A stretch of 64,000 bases of DNA from Thermoanaerobaculia bacterium. Its GTDB lineage: Bacteria > Acidobacteriota > Thermoanaerobaculia > Multivoradales > JAIOJS01. Under the pieces are notes generated by a model. That model saw only the letters and a list, made by a program, of their open reading frames with translations, was not told the DNA's origin and did no database searches. Where the stretch lies: the NCBI GenBank assembly GCA_030429235.1, contig JAUIDB010000011.1:62001-126000 (forward strand), in the 5' to 3' direction. A program made the position numbers and the translations under genes. Numbering within the stretch: position 1 is the stretch's first letter; each line of letters opens with the position of its first letter. Below are positions 1 to 9,812 of the stretch, piece after piece.

Positions 1-745
1 CGCCGCCACCCAGTGACCATCCGGCCTTGGCCAGCGTCAAGCGGCCGACCGCCGGCACGTGCCGGAGGTAGCGCCAACCCTCGCCGATCTTGCGGCTGGC
101 AATCAGCCACAGGGGCTCGGCTTCGGGAGGGTCGGTGTTCTGGGGGATGCGACACCGAGCCACGAAGAGAGCGGAGACCAGATAGGTCGCGCTGTCGAGC
201 AGGAAGACGGCCCGCTCGCCGAAGGCCTGGGTCGCGAGGCCACCGAAGCCCGCGCCCAGGGCGAGCATCACCGACCAGGTCGCGGCGGCCAGGGCATTGG
301 CGGTAAGGAGTTCGCGCGGAGTCGTGATGTTGGGGAGCGAGGCGGAGCGCGCAGGCTCGAAGACCGACCCCACTACGACCTGCAGGGCGGTGAGGAAGTA
401 GAGGATCGGGACCTGGGAAGGGTCGTCGATGGCCAGGAAGCCGAGCACAATCACCGACCGCAACAGATCGGACCCGATCATCACCCGCCTTCGGTCCCAG
501 CGATCCACCAGCACGCCGGCGAGCGGGGATGCCAGCCCGAGCGGGACCATCTTGAAGAGGAAGATCGCACCCAGCGCCAGGGGTGAGCCGGTGAGTCGCG
601 ACACCAGCGTGTAGAGGGCGATTGTGTTGAACCAGTCGCCGAGGAGTGAGATCAGCGTTGCTGCCCACAGCCGCCGGAAGTTCGGATTGCCACGGATCAG
701 CTGCAGGTAGCCGACGTCCGGGGATGAGTGAGCGCGCGGAGGCAT
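1..745 (-). CDS. MFS transporter (C-terminal part runs off the left edge)
   Basis: Manual reverse-strand translation: MPPRAHSSPDVGYLQLIRGNPNFRRLWAATLISLLGDWFNTIALYTLVSRLTGSPLALGAIFLFKMVPLGLASPLAGVLVDRWDRRRVMIGSDLLRS...; MFS loop motif GVLVDRWDRRRVM. Not in ORF track because no stop lies inside the window. Confidence 0.88.
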   Translation of the reverse strand, partial: MPPRAHSSPDVGYLQLIRGNPNFRRLWAATLISLLGDWFNTIALYTLVSRLTGSPLALGAIFLFKMVPLGLASPLAGVLVDRWDRRRVMIGSDLLRSVIVLGFLAIDDPSQVPILYFLTALQVVVGSVFEPARSASLPNITTPRELLTANALAAATWSVMLALGAGFGGLATQAFGERAVFLLDSATYLVSALFVARCRIPQNTDPPEAEPLWLIASRKIGEGWRYLRHVPAVGRLTLAKAGWSLGGG

Positions 746-816
746 GCGCCGGGAACTCTATCCCGACCGGCGAGAAGCCGAGCGGCGAGGGCCGGCCTTG
801 GGGTCGTCGAACGGCG

Positions 817-1764
817 TCAGTTGGGGCGGGTGCGGGTTCGCAGCTGGCCGGTACTGCGGGTCCCACTGGCGTCCTGATCGTCGGGTGGGTTGTAGCCGCC
901 GATGACCTGGCTGGCGGGAACCCGTCCCGAGGAGTTGCTCGGAGTCAGTCGGGTCACGCTACCGGGGCGCCGGGTGTCGCGCCGGCCGCGGTCCCGACCG
1001 GTGGTCACGGCGGGAGGATCGGCTTCACCGACCGAACTGTTGGGGTCGAGGTCGCGGTGGGACAGCGTCTTCGAGGCGGCGGGCTCGTCGCCTTCTTCCG
1101 AATCGGACCTCGGCGGCAGCGGAGACTTCGGCTCGTCCGCGGAGTCGTCGGCTGGGGTCACTTCGGTCCCTTCGTCGGGCAGCTGGGGCAGGAGTAGCGA
1201 TGCGATCCGAAAGGGGTCCTCGTAGGCTCGAGGTGCTTCGCTGGCCGAAGCACTGCCGGCATCGAGGCTGAGCAGAGCCCGGGTCGTCAGTGCGCTGTCG
1301 ATCACCTGAGGGTTGACGTCGGGAAACGACAGCGTGGGATCGAGGCGAAAGGCCTCGGCGTAGGCGGCCAGCGCTGGCTTGGTACGGCCGGAGTTCTCGG
1401 CCAGTCGACCGAGTTGGTAGTGACTCCAGGCGTGTTCGGGATCGAGTTCGAGCACTCGGGCGAAGGCTTGGCGCGCGGCATCGGCCTGGTTGCGTTGCGC
1501 TAGGAGGAGGCCTAGATTGAAGTGGGCGCTGACGAGTTGGTCATCGAGGCTGGTGGCTCGTTCGTACGATTCGAGGGCGGCATCGGAGTGCCCGGCCAGC
1601 AGGAGGAGGTTGCCCAGATCGTTGAAGGCATCCGCGTCCGTGGGGTTCTCGGTCAGCAACTGACGCTGTACCTCGATCGCTCGAGCTACCTGGTCCGGCG
1701 ATTCGGCGGCCACGACGATCGGGAGAAGGAGCAGGCCGAGAAGGAAAAAGAGAGTTGTGCGCAC
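817..1764 (-). CDS. Secreted/periplasmic TPR-repeat protein
   Basis: N-terminal signal peptide (MRTTLFFLLGLLLLPIVVAA) followed by TPR repeats (NPTDADAFNDLGNLLLLAGHSDAALESYERATSLD; LVSAHFNLGLLLAQRNQADAARQAFARVLELDP); disordered C-terminus. Confidence 0.8.
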   Translation of the reverse strand: MRTTLFFLLGLLLLPIVVAAESPDQVARAIEVQRQLLTENPTDADAFNDLGNLLLLAGHSDAALESYERATSLDDQLVSAHFNLGLLLAQRNQADAARQAFARVLELDPEHAWSHYQLGRLAENSGRTKPALAAYAEAFRLDPTLSFPDVNPQVIDSALTTRALLSLDAGSASASEAPRAYEDPFRIASLLLPQLPDEGTEVTPADDSADEPKSPLPPRSDSEEGDEPAASKTLSHRDLDPNSSVGEADPPAVTTGRDRGRRDTRRPGSVTRLTPSNSSGRVPASQVIGGYNPPDDQDASGTRSTGQLRTRTRPN

Positions 1765-1772
1765 GATGTTTC

Positions 1773-2408
1773 CTATGTCTTGTCGGGTCGGTGCCGAGCA
1801 CCGATCGGTTTTGCTTTGAGTTTGACCTTGCCTCCCTCTTCGACGAGGCGAAACTGGACGGTCGAAGCACCAGTCTTCTTACGAATCCCGGCCATCTGTT
1901 TGTCTAGGTACGAGCGGAAGGTCTCCAACTCCACCTTACCGCCGCGTCGCGCCAGGCCCTCGTAGAGAGCGTTCACCGCGTCCGGGGTCGGTCGTCCACT
2001 GCACACGACGCCGGCTTCCACGTCGATGGGGGCTGCCTCGGCACCGAGACTCGTTCGGGCACTCTGGGTCCGTGCATCCTCGAGGTCCCGAAGCCGACGA
2101 CCGTACATCTCACGGTAGCTGTTGAACTGGGCTTCGAGGTTGGCCAGCTTGAATCGATCGACCGGACTCTTCTGGTTCACGTTGCGCAGGGCCCGTAGCG
2201 CTCGCTCGATCGCATCTCGATCTTGGTCGGGGGGGATCTCGAGTGCTCCGGCGAAGAACTTCCGGTAGGCGACCTGCAGACGTTGAATCCGCGCCGCGAC
2301 CTCCTCGATACGGGCCTCGAGGCTCAGGGGGCGGCCGGATTCGGGAGGGTTGATCATGACGGGCTCGGGAACGAAGGGGCGGCGCAGGCCGTGAGTCGCG
2401 ACGTACAA
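1773..2408 (-). CDS. Conserved hypothetical protein, resembling the MXAN_5187 C-terminal-domain family (start may be 2357, MINPPESG)
   Basis: ORF with coiled-coil character; NVNQKSPVDRFKLANLEAQFNSYREMYGRRLRDLEDART resembles the RFK..L..RFNSY family motif. Family assignment from memory. Confidence 0.55.
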   Translation of the reverse strand: MYVATHGLRRPFVPEPVMINPPESGRPLSLEARIEEVAARIQRLQVAYRKFFAGALEIPPDQDRDAIERALRALRNVNQKSPVDRFKLANLEAQFNSYREMYGRRLRDLEDARTQSARTSLGAEAAPIDVEAGVVCSGRPTPDAVNALYEGLARRGGKVELETFRSYLDKQMAGIRKKTGASTVQFRLVEEGGKVKLKAKPIGARHRPDKT

Positions 2409-2420
2409 TGAGCGCTGCCC

Positions 2421-3776
2421 ATGAACTGTTCGCCATCATCCGAGCTGCGGCAGCTGCCCGCGGTCGACAAGGTCCTCGGTTGGTCCCGAGTGGGTCGACT
2501 GGTCGGATTATACGGAAGGACGGCGGTACGGGTCCAAGTCAGGGAGGTCCTGGCTACCCTTCGAGAGGCCCTCCAACGGGGCGAGCGGGATGTCGACTGG
2601 GGCGAGGAGTCTGTCGGTCGCGCCGTCGAGGCTCGATTAGAGATGGCAACCGGCGGTCAGTACGAGCGGGTGCTGAACGCGACCGGAATCGTCCTGCACA
2701 CGAATCTGGGCCGGGCTCCCTTGCCGCGCGCGGTCGCTGAGCGGCTGGTCGAGTGGTCGGAGGCCGGCTGCAACGTCGAGTTTGACCTGGCCGCGGGCGA
2801 GCGCGGGGAGCGGAATCGGCGTCTGAGCCGACTCTTGCCCCTCTTGACTGGTTGTGAGGCGGCTATCGCGGTGAACAACAACGCCGCGGCTCTCGTCCTG
2901 GCGCTGGCTACCCTGGCCGCGGGCCGTGCGGTCATCCTGTCGCGAGGCGAAATGGTCGAGATCGGCGGCTCCTTTCGGATCCCCGAGATCCTCGAGGCTG
3001 CGGGCTGCCGACTGGTCGAGGTCGGGACCACGAACAAGACCCACCTCGAGGACTTCGAACGGGCGATCGACGACGAGACCGCCTTGCTCCTTCGGGTGCA
3101 TCCCTCCAACTACCGGGTCAGGGGTTTCACCGAGCGGGTGGCGACCCCCGACCTCGCCCGACTCGGGGAACGGTTCGGACTGCCGCTGATCGTCGATGAG
3201 GGGGCCGGGCTCTTGCGTGGGCGCTCCGAGCCCCCGTTCGCCGACCATGACAGTGTGGAAGAGGAGCTGAGCGCCGGGGCCGCACTGGTCTGTTCCAGTG
3301 CCGACAAGGTCCTGGGCGGCCCCCAGGGAGGCTTGCTGATGGGCCAGCGGTCTCTGGTGGAAGCCTGTCGACGACATCCGCTCTACCGTGCTTTTCGACC
3401 GGGACGCCTGGTCTACGCCGTGCTCGAAGAGACCCTGCGTCGCACTCTGGCGGGCGAGGCGAGCGTCGTGGACCAGCTCTGGCCCGACGCCGAGGCGCAC
3501 CAGGCGCGGCTGCAGCGATTGTTGCAGCGACTGCCCGAGGCCGAGATCGTGGAGGTAGAGGGGTACGTGGGAGCGGGAGCAGCTCCCGACGTCGCGGTCG
3601 TGGCCGATGGTCTCGCTCTGCCGTTCCGCGAGGGTTGGGTCGAGGCCCTGCGACAGGCTCGTCCGCCGGTGATCGCCTACCGTCGTCAGGGGCGGATCCT
3701 ACTCGACCTGCGGACGGTGCACCCAGAACACGACATCGTGCTGGCCGACGCGGTACTCGCGACTCGGCCCCGCTAG
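2421..3776 (+). CDS. selA: L-seryl-tRNA(Sec) selenium transferase
   Basis: RQLPAVDKVL N-terminus, NATGIVLHTNLGRAPL, EFDLAAGERGERN, PLP-lysine region SSADKVLGGPQGGLLMG; full length. Confidence 0.93.
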   Translation: MNCSPSSELRQLPAVDKVLGWSRVGRLVGLYGRTAVRVQVREVLATLREALQRGERDVDWGEESVGRAVEARLEMATGGQYERVLNATGIVLHTNLGRAPLPRAVAERLVEWSEAGCNVEFDLAAGERGERNRRLSRLLPLLTGCEAAIAVNNNAAALVLALATLAAGRAVILSRGEMVEIGGSFRIPEILEAAGCRLVEVGTTNKTHLEDFERAIDDETALLLRVHPSNYRVRGFTERVATPDLARLGERFGLPLIVDEGAGLLRGRSEPPFADHDSVEEELSAGAALVCSSADKVLGGPQGGLLMGQRSLVEACRRHPLYRAFRPGRLVYAVLEETLRRTLAGEASVVDQLWPDAEAHQARLQRLLQRLPEAEIVEVEGYVGAGAAPDVAVVADGLALPFREGWVEALRQARPPVIAYRRQGRILLDLRTVHPEHDIVLADAVLATRPR

Positions 3777-4543
3777 AAGAGACCGTAGAGGGCGAGCAGC
3801 CGGGGACCTCCGAAGAGCGCAACGAGTCCTCCCAGGGCCAGGAAGACGCCGAACGGCAGGCGGCTCTGCAGGTTCATTCTGCCCATGAGGATCAAGCCGA
3901 GTCCAACCAGGGACCCGGCCAGAGAACTGACGAACAGGGTGACGGCAACGCCACGCCAGCCGATGAATGCACCGATCATGGCCAGCATCTTCACGTCGCC
4001 CAGGCCTAGTCCGTCGACTTTGCGCAGCCGGAACCAGACTTCGGACACGATCCAGAGGACTCCGCCACCCACTGCCATGCCGAGCAGGGATTGTTGCCAA
4101 CTGATCCAGGGGGTGAGCAGGCCGACGAGCAGCCCCGCCAGCATTCCCGGGTAGGTCAGGACGTCGGGCAGGATGAAGTGCTCAGCATCGACTCCAGCGA
4201 GGACGATCAGGAGACAGCAGTAGAGGATGGCCACCCCGGTGGCCCAGCTGTTCCCGAACGCCCGATGGCAGAGGACGAAGCAGCACGCCGTGAGGGCTTC
4301 GATCAGCGGATACCGCCAGGAGATCGCGGCTCGGCAGCTGCGGCAACGACCGCGGAGTACGAGATAACTGATCAGAGGGATGTTGTCCCAGGGCCGAATC
4401 AGAGCCTGGCAGGATGGACAGCGCGAGCGGGGAAGGATCGTCGAGGTGCGACGCGGGAGCCGGTGAATGACGACGTTGAGGTAGCTGCCGATGATCAGCC
4501 CGAGGGCGGCGAGGTAGCAGGAGACGAAGAGCTGGGCTGACAT
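3773..4543 (-). CDS. pilD: Prepilin peptidase / leader peptidase (A24)
   Basis: GSYLNVVIHRLPRR, paired CxxC (CPSCQ; CRSC), GLGLGDVKMLAMIGAFIGW catalytic motif. Start taken at MSAQLFVSCYLAALGLIIGSYLN inside the longer ORF. Confidence 0.93.
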   Translation of the reverse strand: MSAQLFVSCYLAALGLIIGSYLNVVIHRLPRRTSTILPRSRCPSCQALIRPWDNIPLISYLVLRGRCRSCRAAISWRYPLIEALTACCFVLCHRAFGNSWATGVAILYCCLLIVLAGVDAEHFILPDVLTYPGMLAGLLVGLLTPWISWQQSLLGMAVGGGVLWIVSEVWFRLRKVDGLGLGDVKMLAMIGAFIGWRGVAVTLFVSSLAGSLVGLGLILMGRMNLQSRLPFGVFLALGGLVALFGGPRLLALYGLF

Positions 4544-6912
4544 TGGGCGCGATTGTACGCTGTCGTCCGATCGAGGAGGACCGCGCCGAGGAGGGATAGC
4601 AACGAGATCGCCGCTCCGACCGGGATCCACGGGTCGCGGTAGCGCAAGCGAAGGGTGTGATGGCCTCCCGGCACCTCGACCCCGATCTGCCCGATAGCGG
4701 TGGGGCACAGGCTGGTCTGGTCGGACTCCCCGTCTTTGCCGAAGTCGATCGAAGCGTTCCAGTTCCGGTCGAAGGTGGAGGCGATGACCAGGAAACCCGG
4801 TCCCTGGGCCCGATACTCGACGGTGATCGAAGTGCTGTCGTACCGAGTATCGAGAACCGTGCCGCTCGCGTAGTGCTTCGTCGCGGTGGTCGGCGGATCG
4901 GTCACGAGACAGGAGTCACCCGCCGCCAGGTCGAAGCCGACCGAACGCAGCCAGGCGAGCGCGCCATCCAGCTCCGAGAAGAAGGAAACGCGAGGGACGA
5001 GACGGACCTCAGGTAGGGGGTTCGGGAGGCGTCGCAGTCTGGTCTCGGTAGCCTGATCGCCGCGGGCTTGGAAGTCGGCGACGATGGCTGCAGGTTGTTT
5101 TGGCTCGACGAGAAGGTGGGCCGACCAGGCTTCGGCGAGCCGGAGTTGTTCGGCGGAGAGCACGGGCAGCGACTCGAACTGTCGCCGTGCCAGAGCCGCC
5201 CAGGGTGTCGCCATGCGGTCGAAGTCTTGGTTGAGGACGTAGTCGGACCCCCAGAGGTTGGCGCTGTAGGGCTCGAACTGGCGGAACCGACCCAGGATCT
5301 GTTGCTGGCCGGGCGTTCCGATGGCAAGATGCGGCCCTTCGGGAAGGAGGTCGACCACGGTAGCCAGGCGACTGGCTCCTTCCACCGGTTGCGTGTCGGC
5401 CGACCGCAGTACCTCACGGTGCGGCAGGCTGGGCAAGATCCTCCAACCGTGCAGGCCGAGGTCGAGCACCACGAACAGCAACAGGCAGGGCTGGACCCAG
5501 GGAATGCGGGTCCGGCGGAGAAGGAGGCACACAAGCGCCAGGAGCAGGCCCGTGGTCGCCAGGGAGGTGAAGAGGAAACCCAGCTGCTTCTCGGTTCCCG
5601 AGGTCGAACCGAACGCGAGAATGTAGCTCTCGAAGAACTGAGGCATCACGAACCCGAGAACGAACAAGCCGACGGTGCCGGTCGCCAGGACAGCCGCAAC
5701 CCACTCGGCGAAACGGGCGCTACGACCTGGACGGAGGTGGGCGGAAGTGGGACTCGACGCGAGGCGGCGCTCCAGGTTGAGGGCTCCGGCGATTACCAGG
5801 GCGGCGAGGCCGAGGACGATGAACTTCTCGGGGTAGCGCACCAGATTCAAGAGGGGAACGTGGTCGTAGCGTGGTCCCAGCCCGGGGAGATGCCGGCCGA
5901 GGCTGAGGGCGAGACTCAGCAGCGCCATGGCTCGCCAGGCGGTGGCGAACGGGATCGCACCGAGGAGCAGTCCTTCCAGTCCGAGTAGGCCGATCAGCAC
6001 ACCGGCGTAGAGGGACAGCACGTAGGGAAAAGCGCGATCGTGGATCCGCCAGCCGAAGTACAGACCCTCTTCGTCGCGCATCGGGTCGCCCCAGAGATGG
6101 GGCAGGAGAACCTCGGGCAGTCGAGCAGGGGCCAGCGACCAGCGGGTGAGCTCGGCATGGTCTACCTGTCCTGCCCGCGGCGACTCGAGGAGCCGAAACC
6201 CGGTCGGCAGCAGTTGCAACGAACCCAGGAGCAGCGCAAGCAGCCCGATCGAGGCCAGCGTGCGGGCTCGAAGTGCGGGTCGTAGCGGGGCCGCGAGCGC
6301 GACCAGGGCGAGCCCGAGGCCCGTGAGCAGCGGAACGACCGGTTCTCCCGCGAACAGCTGGAGAGCGAGGATTCCGGCGGCCAGGAAGGCGTGGTGCCGC
6401 CGCTCGTGGGCGAGCGGCAGCGTGAAGGCTCGGACGCCCGCGAGGATGGCCCACGGCCACCAGGACATGCCGCAGTAGAAGTTGAGCGTGCCGGACAGAC
6501 CGAGAAACCAGGGTGCCAGGCCGAAGGAGAGTGCGCCCATCGTGGCGGCAACCCGCCGGGCCCCGAGGTGGCGGAGGAGTCGCCAGGATCCCAGCAGAGC
6601 CCAGATCGCGTGCCCCAGAATCAGGAGGTTCAGCGAGTAGGGAACCGACACGAGCAGAAGCCAGGTCGGTGGGTAGAAGGCGGCGTAGTTCGGATTCGAG
6701 AGGATCGGTTGGCCGCCGTTGAGGTGTCGGTTCCAGAGCGGAGGGACACCTTCGCTCGCGGCCTCAGCCAGAGCGGTGCGCAGCGGCAGATGGAAGAGGG
6801 TCAGGTCCCGGTCGGAGGGGACGACGGCGGGCGAGGCCAGGTGCGCCAGTTGCAGGAGTAGGAGGGCGGCGGTGACGAGTCCGGGCAGGCCAATGGATCT
6901 TCGAGTCGACAT
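4495..6912 (-). CDS. YfhO-like / GT-C-type polytopic membrane protein
   Basis: 805 aa with many TM segments, LLWNRHLNGGQPILSNPNYAAFYPPTWLLL motif typical of YfhO-family proteins; end overlaps pilD start. Confidence 0.75.
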   Translation of the reverse strand: MSTRRSIGLPGLVTAALLLLQLAHLASPAVVPSDRDLTLFHLPLRTALAEAASEGVPPLWNRHLNGGQPILSNPNYAAFYPPTWLLLVSVPYSLNLLILGHAIWALLGSWRLLRHLGARRVAATMGALSFGLAPWFLGLSGTLNFYCGMSWWPWAILAGVRAFTLPLAHERRHHAFLAAGILALQLFAGEPVVPLLTGLGLALVALAAPLRPALRARTLASIGLLALLLGSLQLLPTGFRLLESPRAGQVDHAELTRWSLAPARLPEVLLPHLWGDPMRDEEGLYFGWRIHDRAFPYVLSLYAGVLIGLLGLEGLLLGAIPFATAWRAMALLSLALSLGRHLPGLGPRYDHVPLLNLVRYPEKFIVLGLAALVIAGALNLERRLASSPTSAHLRPGRSARFAEWVAAVLATGTVGLFVLGFVMPQFFESYILAFGSTSGTEKQLGFLFTSLATTGLLLALVCLLLRRTRIPWVQPCLLLFVVLDLGLHGWRILPSLPHREVLRSADTQPVEGASRLATVVDLLPEGPHLAIGTPGQQQILGRFRQFEPYSANLWGSDYVLNQDFDRMATPWAALARRQFESLPVLSAEQLRLAEAWSAHLLVEPKQPAAIVADFQARGDQATETRLRRLPNPLPEVRLVPRVSFFSELDGALAWLRSVGFDLAAGDSCLVTDPPTTATKHYASGTVLDTRYDSTSITVEYRAQGPGFLVIASTFDRNWNASIDFGKDGESDQTSLCPTAIGQIGVEVPGGHHTLRLRYRDPWIPVGAAISLLSLLGAVLLDRTTAYNRAQCQPSSSSPATSPPSG

Positions 6913-7015
6913 GTGCCAGCCGGAACCCTACCAGAGCGAATCCGGAATCTCCGCCGGACCGATGGCCGAAGAAGTCGGGCCGTCGGAAACCACCGTTGGA
7001 GGGCGGCAACCCGGA

Positions 7016-7534
7016 CTACTGCGTACCGCGTTGGGGCCAGCGGACGAAGAACCCGTCGGCCCAGACGATGTCCTGGGAGTAGTCGGTGGGTTCGAAAGCG
7101 CCGGTGACGTAGGTGTCGGCGTCGAAGGCCTTGTCGGCACCTCCACTACGGACCGCCATGACCGTTTGTTCGAGACCTACGAGGTCGAGCCGGTAGTCGA
7201 AGAAGCGTTTCCATCCGTCGCGCAGGGGCACGGCTTGCAAGTATTGGGGCACCAATTGATCCCCTAGGTCGTCGACAGCAATCACTGGGTAGTCCGCCAT
7301 GTCGATCGTGCCTGAGCCTGCAGCCATGGCTTGGGACTCGTCCGTGAGCCAGGCCATCATCGCCGTACCGACGAAACGGGCGTCGGCCATGGTCCGTTTC
7401 TGCTTGGCCTTTTGTAGTGCGTCGAGTAGATTCGGAATCAACATCGAAGCCAGGATCCCGATGATGGCGACGACGATCAACAGCTCGATCAGAGTGAAAC
7501 CGCTCTGGCGGTTCCTGTTTCGGAAATATCGCAT
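7016..7534 (-). CDS. Type II/IV pseudopilin (paralog A)
   Basis: Class III signal RQSGFTLIELLIVVAIIGILASMLIPNLLDALQKAKQKRT with E+5. Confidence 0.93.
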   Translation of the reverse strand: MRYFRNRNRQSGFTLIELLIVVAIIGILASMLIPNLLDALQKAKQKRTMADARFVGTAMMAWLTDESQAMAAGSGTIDMADYPVIAVDDLGDQLVPQYLQAVPLRDGWKRFFDYRLDLVGLEQTVMAVRSGGADKAFDADTYVTGAFEPTDYSQDIVWADGFFVRWPQRGTQ

Positions 7535-7581
7535 GGTTGTGAGTGCCTCCGCTCAACCAGGGGAGCAAGGGGCATGCCAAC

Positions 7582-8928
7582 CTAGCGCCACTGGGTCCAG
7601 GTTCGGGCGAGGTCGATCATTCGTCGCCGGCCGGCGGCGAACGAGGCCAGGGAGATCTTCTCGTCCCGGTCGTGGATACCCGCCAATTCCTGGGGTTCGA
7701 GGGCGAAGGGAGAGAAACCGTAGGCGGGGATGCCGCGTTGCCGGAAGAAGCGAGAATCGGTGAACCCGGGAGAGAAGTGGGGGACCACTGGGGCTTCGGA
7801 TTGGAGGGCGTTCTCCAGCAGCCGGTAGACCGGATGGTCGACCGGCGACGGCGCCGACGGCGGGGCCGAGGCCAGGACCTCGACCTCGATGTCGCCCCCG
7901 AGCGTCTCGCGGATCAGCCCGAGGAACCTCTCGTCGTCGGTGTCGGGCAGCAGGCGGATGTCCACCTCGGCGATCGCCTCGCGGGCGATCGAGTTGATCT
8001 GTTCGGACCCTTCGAGTCGGGTGACCTGAATGGTGTCGAGGAACATCGACTCCATACCGGGCAGTAGCCCTACAGCGGGTCCCTCCGGTCGAATCACCGA
8101 GCGGATGTCGGTGAAGAGACGGCGCCAACGCTCGTTCTGCAGCGGGGCCATCGCCGCAAGGTAGTTCTCGACCGGTGGCGTAACGCGCCAGGTGGCGGGG
8201 AGATCGACGAGTCGTGCCAGGCCGCGGGTCAGCCGATGCACCGCGCTGTGCGGCGAGTAGCCGGCCGCGTGGCCGGCGCGTCCGCGGGTGCGAAGCCGCA
8301 GCCATAGAGGTCGCTTCTGGGCGACTTCGATCCCGAACCAGAGGAGGCGGCCGTTGATCTGCCGGTTGCTACCTCCTTCGTTCAACACTCCCGCCGCGCC
8401 GGTGAACAGGTCTGGGTGCTCATCGAGCAGGTACTCCACCCCTTCGCGTCCGCCCTGTTCCTCGTCGGCGGTGGCGAGGAAGATCAGGTCGCGGGTCCGT
8501 GGCTCATCAGCCGCGGCCAGGGTGAGGATGGCTTCGAGGTGAACGATGCCCAGGCTCTTGGCATCGACCGCACCACGCCCCCAGAGCACCTTCTCCTCGA
8601 GAACTCCCCCGAAAGGAGCTCGATTCCAGCCGGAGCCGGGCGCTACGACGTCGATATGGTGCAGCAGCACAAGGGCTTCGCTGTCGATTCCCGCCCGGGC
8701 TCGTAGCCTGGCCCACAAGCTGGTGCGGCCCGACGGGGTCACGAGCAGCCGGTGTTCGACTCCGGCGTCGGCGAGGATTTGGGCCAGGTAGAGCGCACCG
8801 CTCTGCTCGCGACCCGGTGGGTTCCGCGTATCGAGGCTCAAGTAGCCGCGCAGTCGACTCGCAGCCGGCGTCAAATCGGAGGGCAGTGCGGCCAACTGAG
8901 CGCTCGGCGGCGCCGGGCTCAATAGCAT
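7582..8928 (-). CDS. M20-family metallopeptidase/deacylase (paralog A)
   Basis: LLHHIDVVAP, WGRGAVDAKS, ATADEEQGGREG, RAGHAAGYSPHSA lid motif, IHDRDEKI C-terminal metal-site motif. Confidence 0.88.
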   Translation of the reverse strand: MLLSPAPPSAQLAALPSDLTPAASRLRGYLSLDTRNPPGREQSGALYLAQILADAGVEHRLLVTPSGRTSLWARLRARAGIDSEALVLLHHIDVVAPGSGWNRAPFGGVLEEKVLWGRGAVDAKSLGIVHLEAILTLAAADEPRTRDLIFLATADEEQGGREGVEYLLDEHPDLFTGAAGVLNEGGSNRQINGRLLWFGIEVAQKRPLWLRLRTRGRAGHAAGYSPHSAVHRLTRGLARLVDLPATWRVTPPVENYLAAMAPLQNERWRRLFTDIRSVIRPEGPAVGLLPGMESMFLDTIQVTRLEGSEQINSIAREAIAEVDIRLLPDTDDERFLGLIRETLGGDIEVEVLASAPPSAPSPVDHPVYRLLENALQSEAPVVPHFSPGFTDSRFFRQRGIPAYGFSPFALEPQELAGIHDRDEKISLASFAAGRRRMIDLARTWTQWR

Positions 8929-9064
8929 CAGCGTGAAGGCGACGAGCCAGGGGAAGCGCTGTCTCCTCGTGTCGGGGCGAGAATACCCCGTGGTTTGGGT
9001 GTTGAAGCGGATTGGTCGGGCTCCAGAGTCGTGGCCAGGTGGCTGGAACGGAAGAGTGGCTCGA

Positions 9065-9099
9065 CAAGAAAAAAGGGAGAGTGCCGAGCACTCTCCCTT
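9065..9099 (-). terminator. Rho-independent terminator for pseudopilin paralog B
   Basis: Perfect 12-bp stem AAGGGAGAGTGC/GCACTCTCCCTT (9073-9084 / 9088-9099) with 3-nt loop; on the minus strand followed by TTTTTTCTTG; 40 nt after the stop at 9139. Confidence 0.92.
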
Positions 9100-9138
9100 C
9101 GAAACTAGCTGGTGGAGTAGTCCACCCGCAAGTAGATC

Positions 9139-9663
9139 TTACTGACTCAACTTCTGCGGCCAGCGGACGAAGAAACCGTCGGCCCAGATGATGTCCTGGT
9201 TGTAGTCGGTGGGGTCGAAAGCCTCGGCAACGACTGAACCAGTGATCTGGGCCGTGGCGTCGGCGCCGTAGCTCTGCGTCATGAACAGATTCGGGCTACC
9301 GTATTCTGGCGTGTTGGACTTGTGCAGGTAGTTGGTCTTCCAGCCGTCCTTCTCCGGTACACTCTGGATGTACTGGTCGACGAGGAGGGTAGCCCATTCA
9401 GCGGCGGTCGGTGTATCGGGGTAGGAAGCCGGGTTGAACTGGGTACTACCAGCAGCGCCGGCGGCGATCTGGTCGGTGAGCCAGGACATCTGGGCGGTGC
9501 CGAGATTTCGCACGTCGGCCACGGTCCGCTTCTGCTTGGCTTTCTGTAGCGCGTCGAGGAAGTTCGGGATGAGCAGCGCGGCGATGATGCCGATGATCGC
9601 GACCACGATCAGAAGCTCGATCAGGGTGAATCCGCCCTGCCGCTTGCGAAGACGTTGAATCAT
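9139..9663 (-). CDS. Type II/IV pseudopilin (paralog B)
   Basis: KRQGGFTLIELLIVVAIIGIIAALLIPNFLDALQKAKQKRTVADVRNLGTAQM; C-terminus FDPTDYNQDIIWADGFFVRWPQ shared with paralog A. ATG at 9663 has an AAGGAG SD. Confidence 0.93.
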   Translation of the reverse strand: MIQRLRKRQGGFTLIELLIVVAIIGIIAALLIPNFLDALQKAKQKRTVADVRNLGTAQMSWLTDQIAAGAAGSTQFNPASYPDTPTAAEWATLLVDQYIQSVPEKDGWKTNYLHKSNTPEYGSPNLFMTQSYGADATAQITGSVVAEAFDPTDYNQDIIWADGFFVRWPQKLSQ

Positions 9664-9812
9664 GGGAGTTACTCCTTCAAATTGGGCCGCTTGGGTGGAT
9701 TCCGTGGGCGGCAGTGTCACGTGTCGCTGGAAATGGTAGCACATACCGTGCCAAGGGATGTTGGTGGAATCTGTATCGTGAGATCCGGTCTCTGTCGAGG
9801 TCTTACTTCCAA

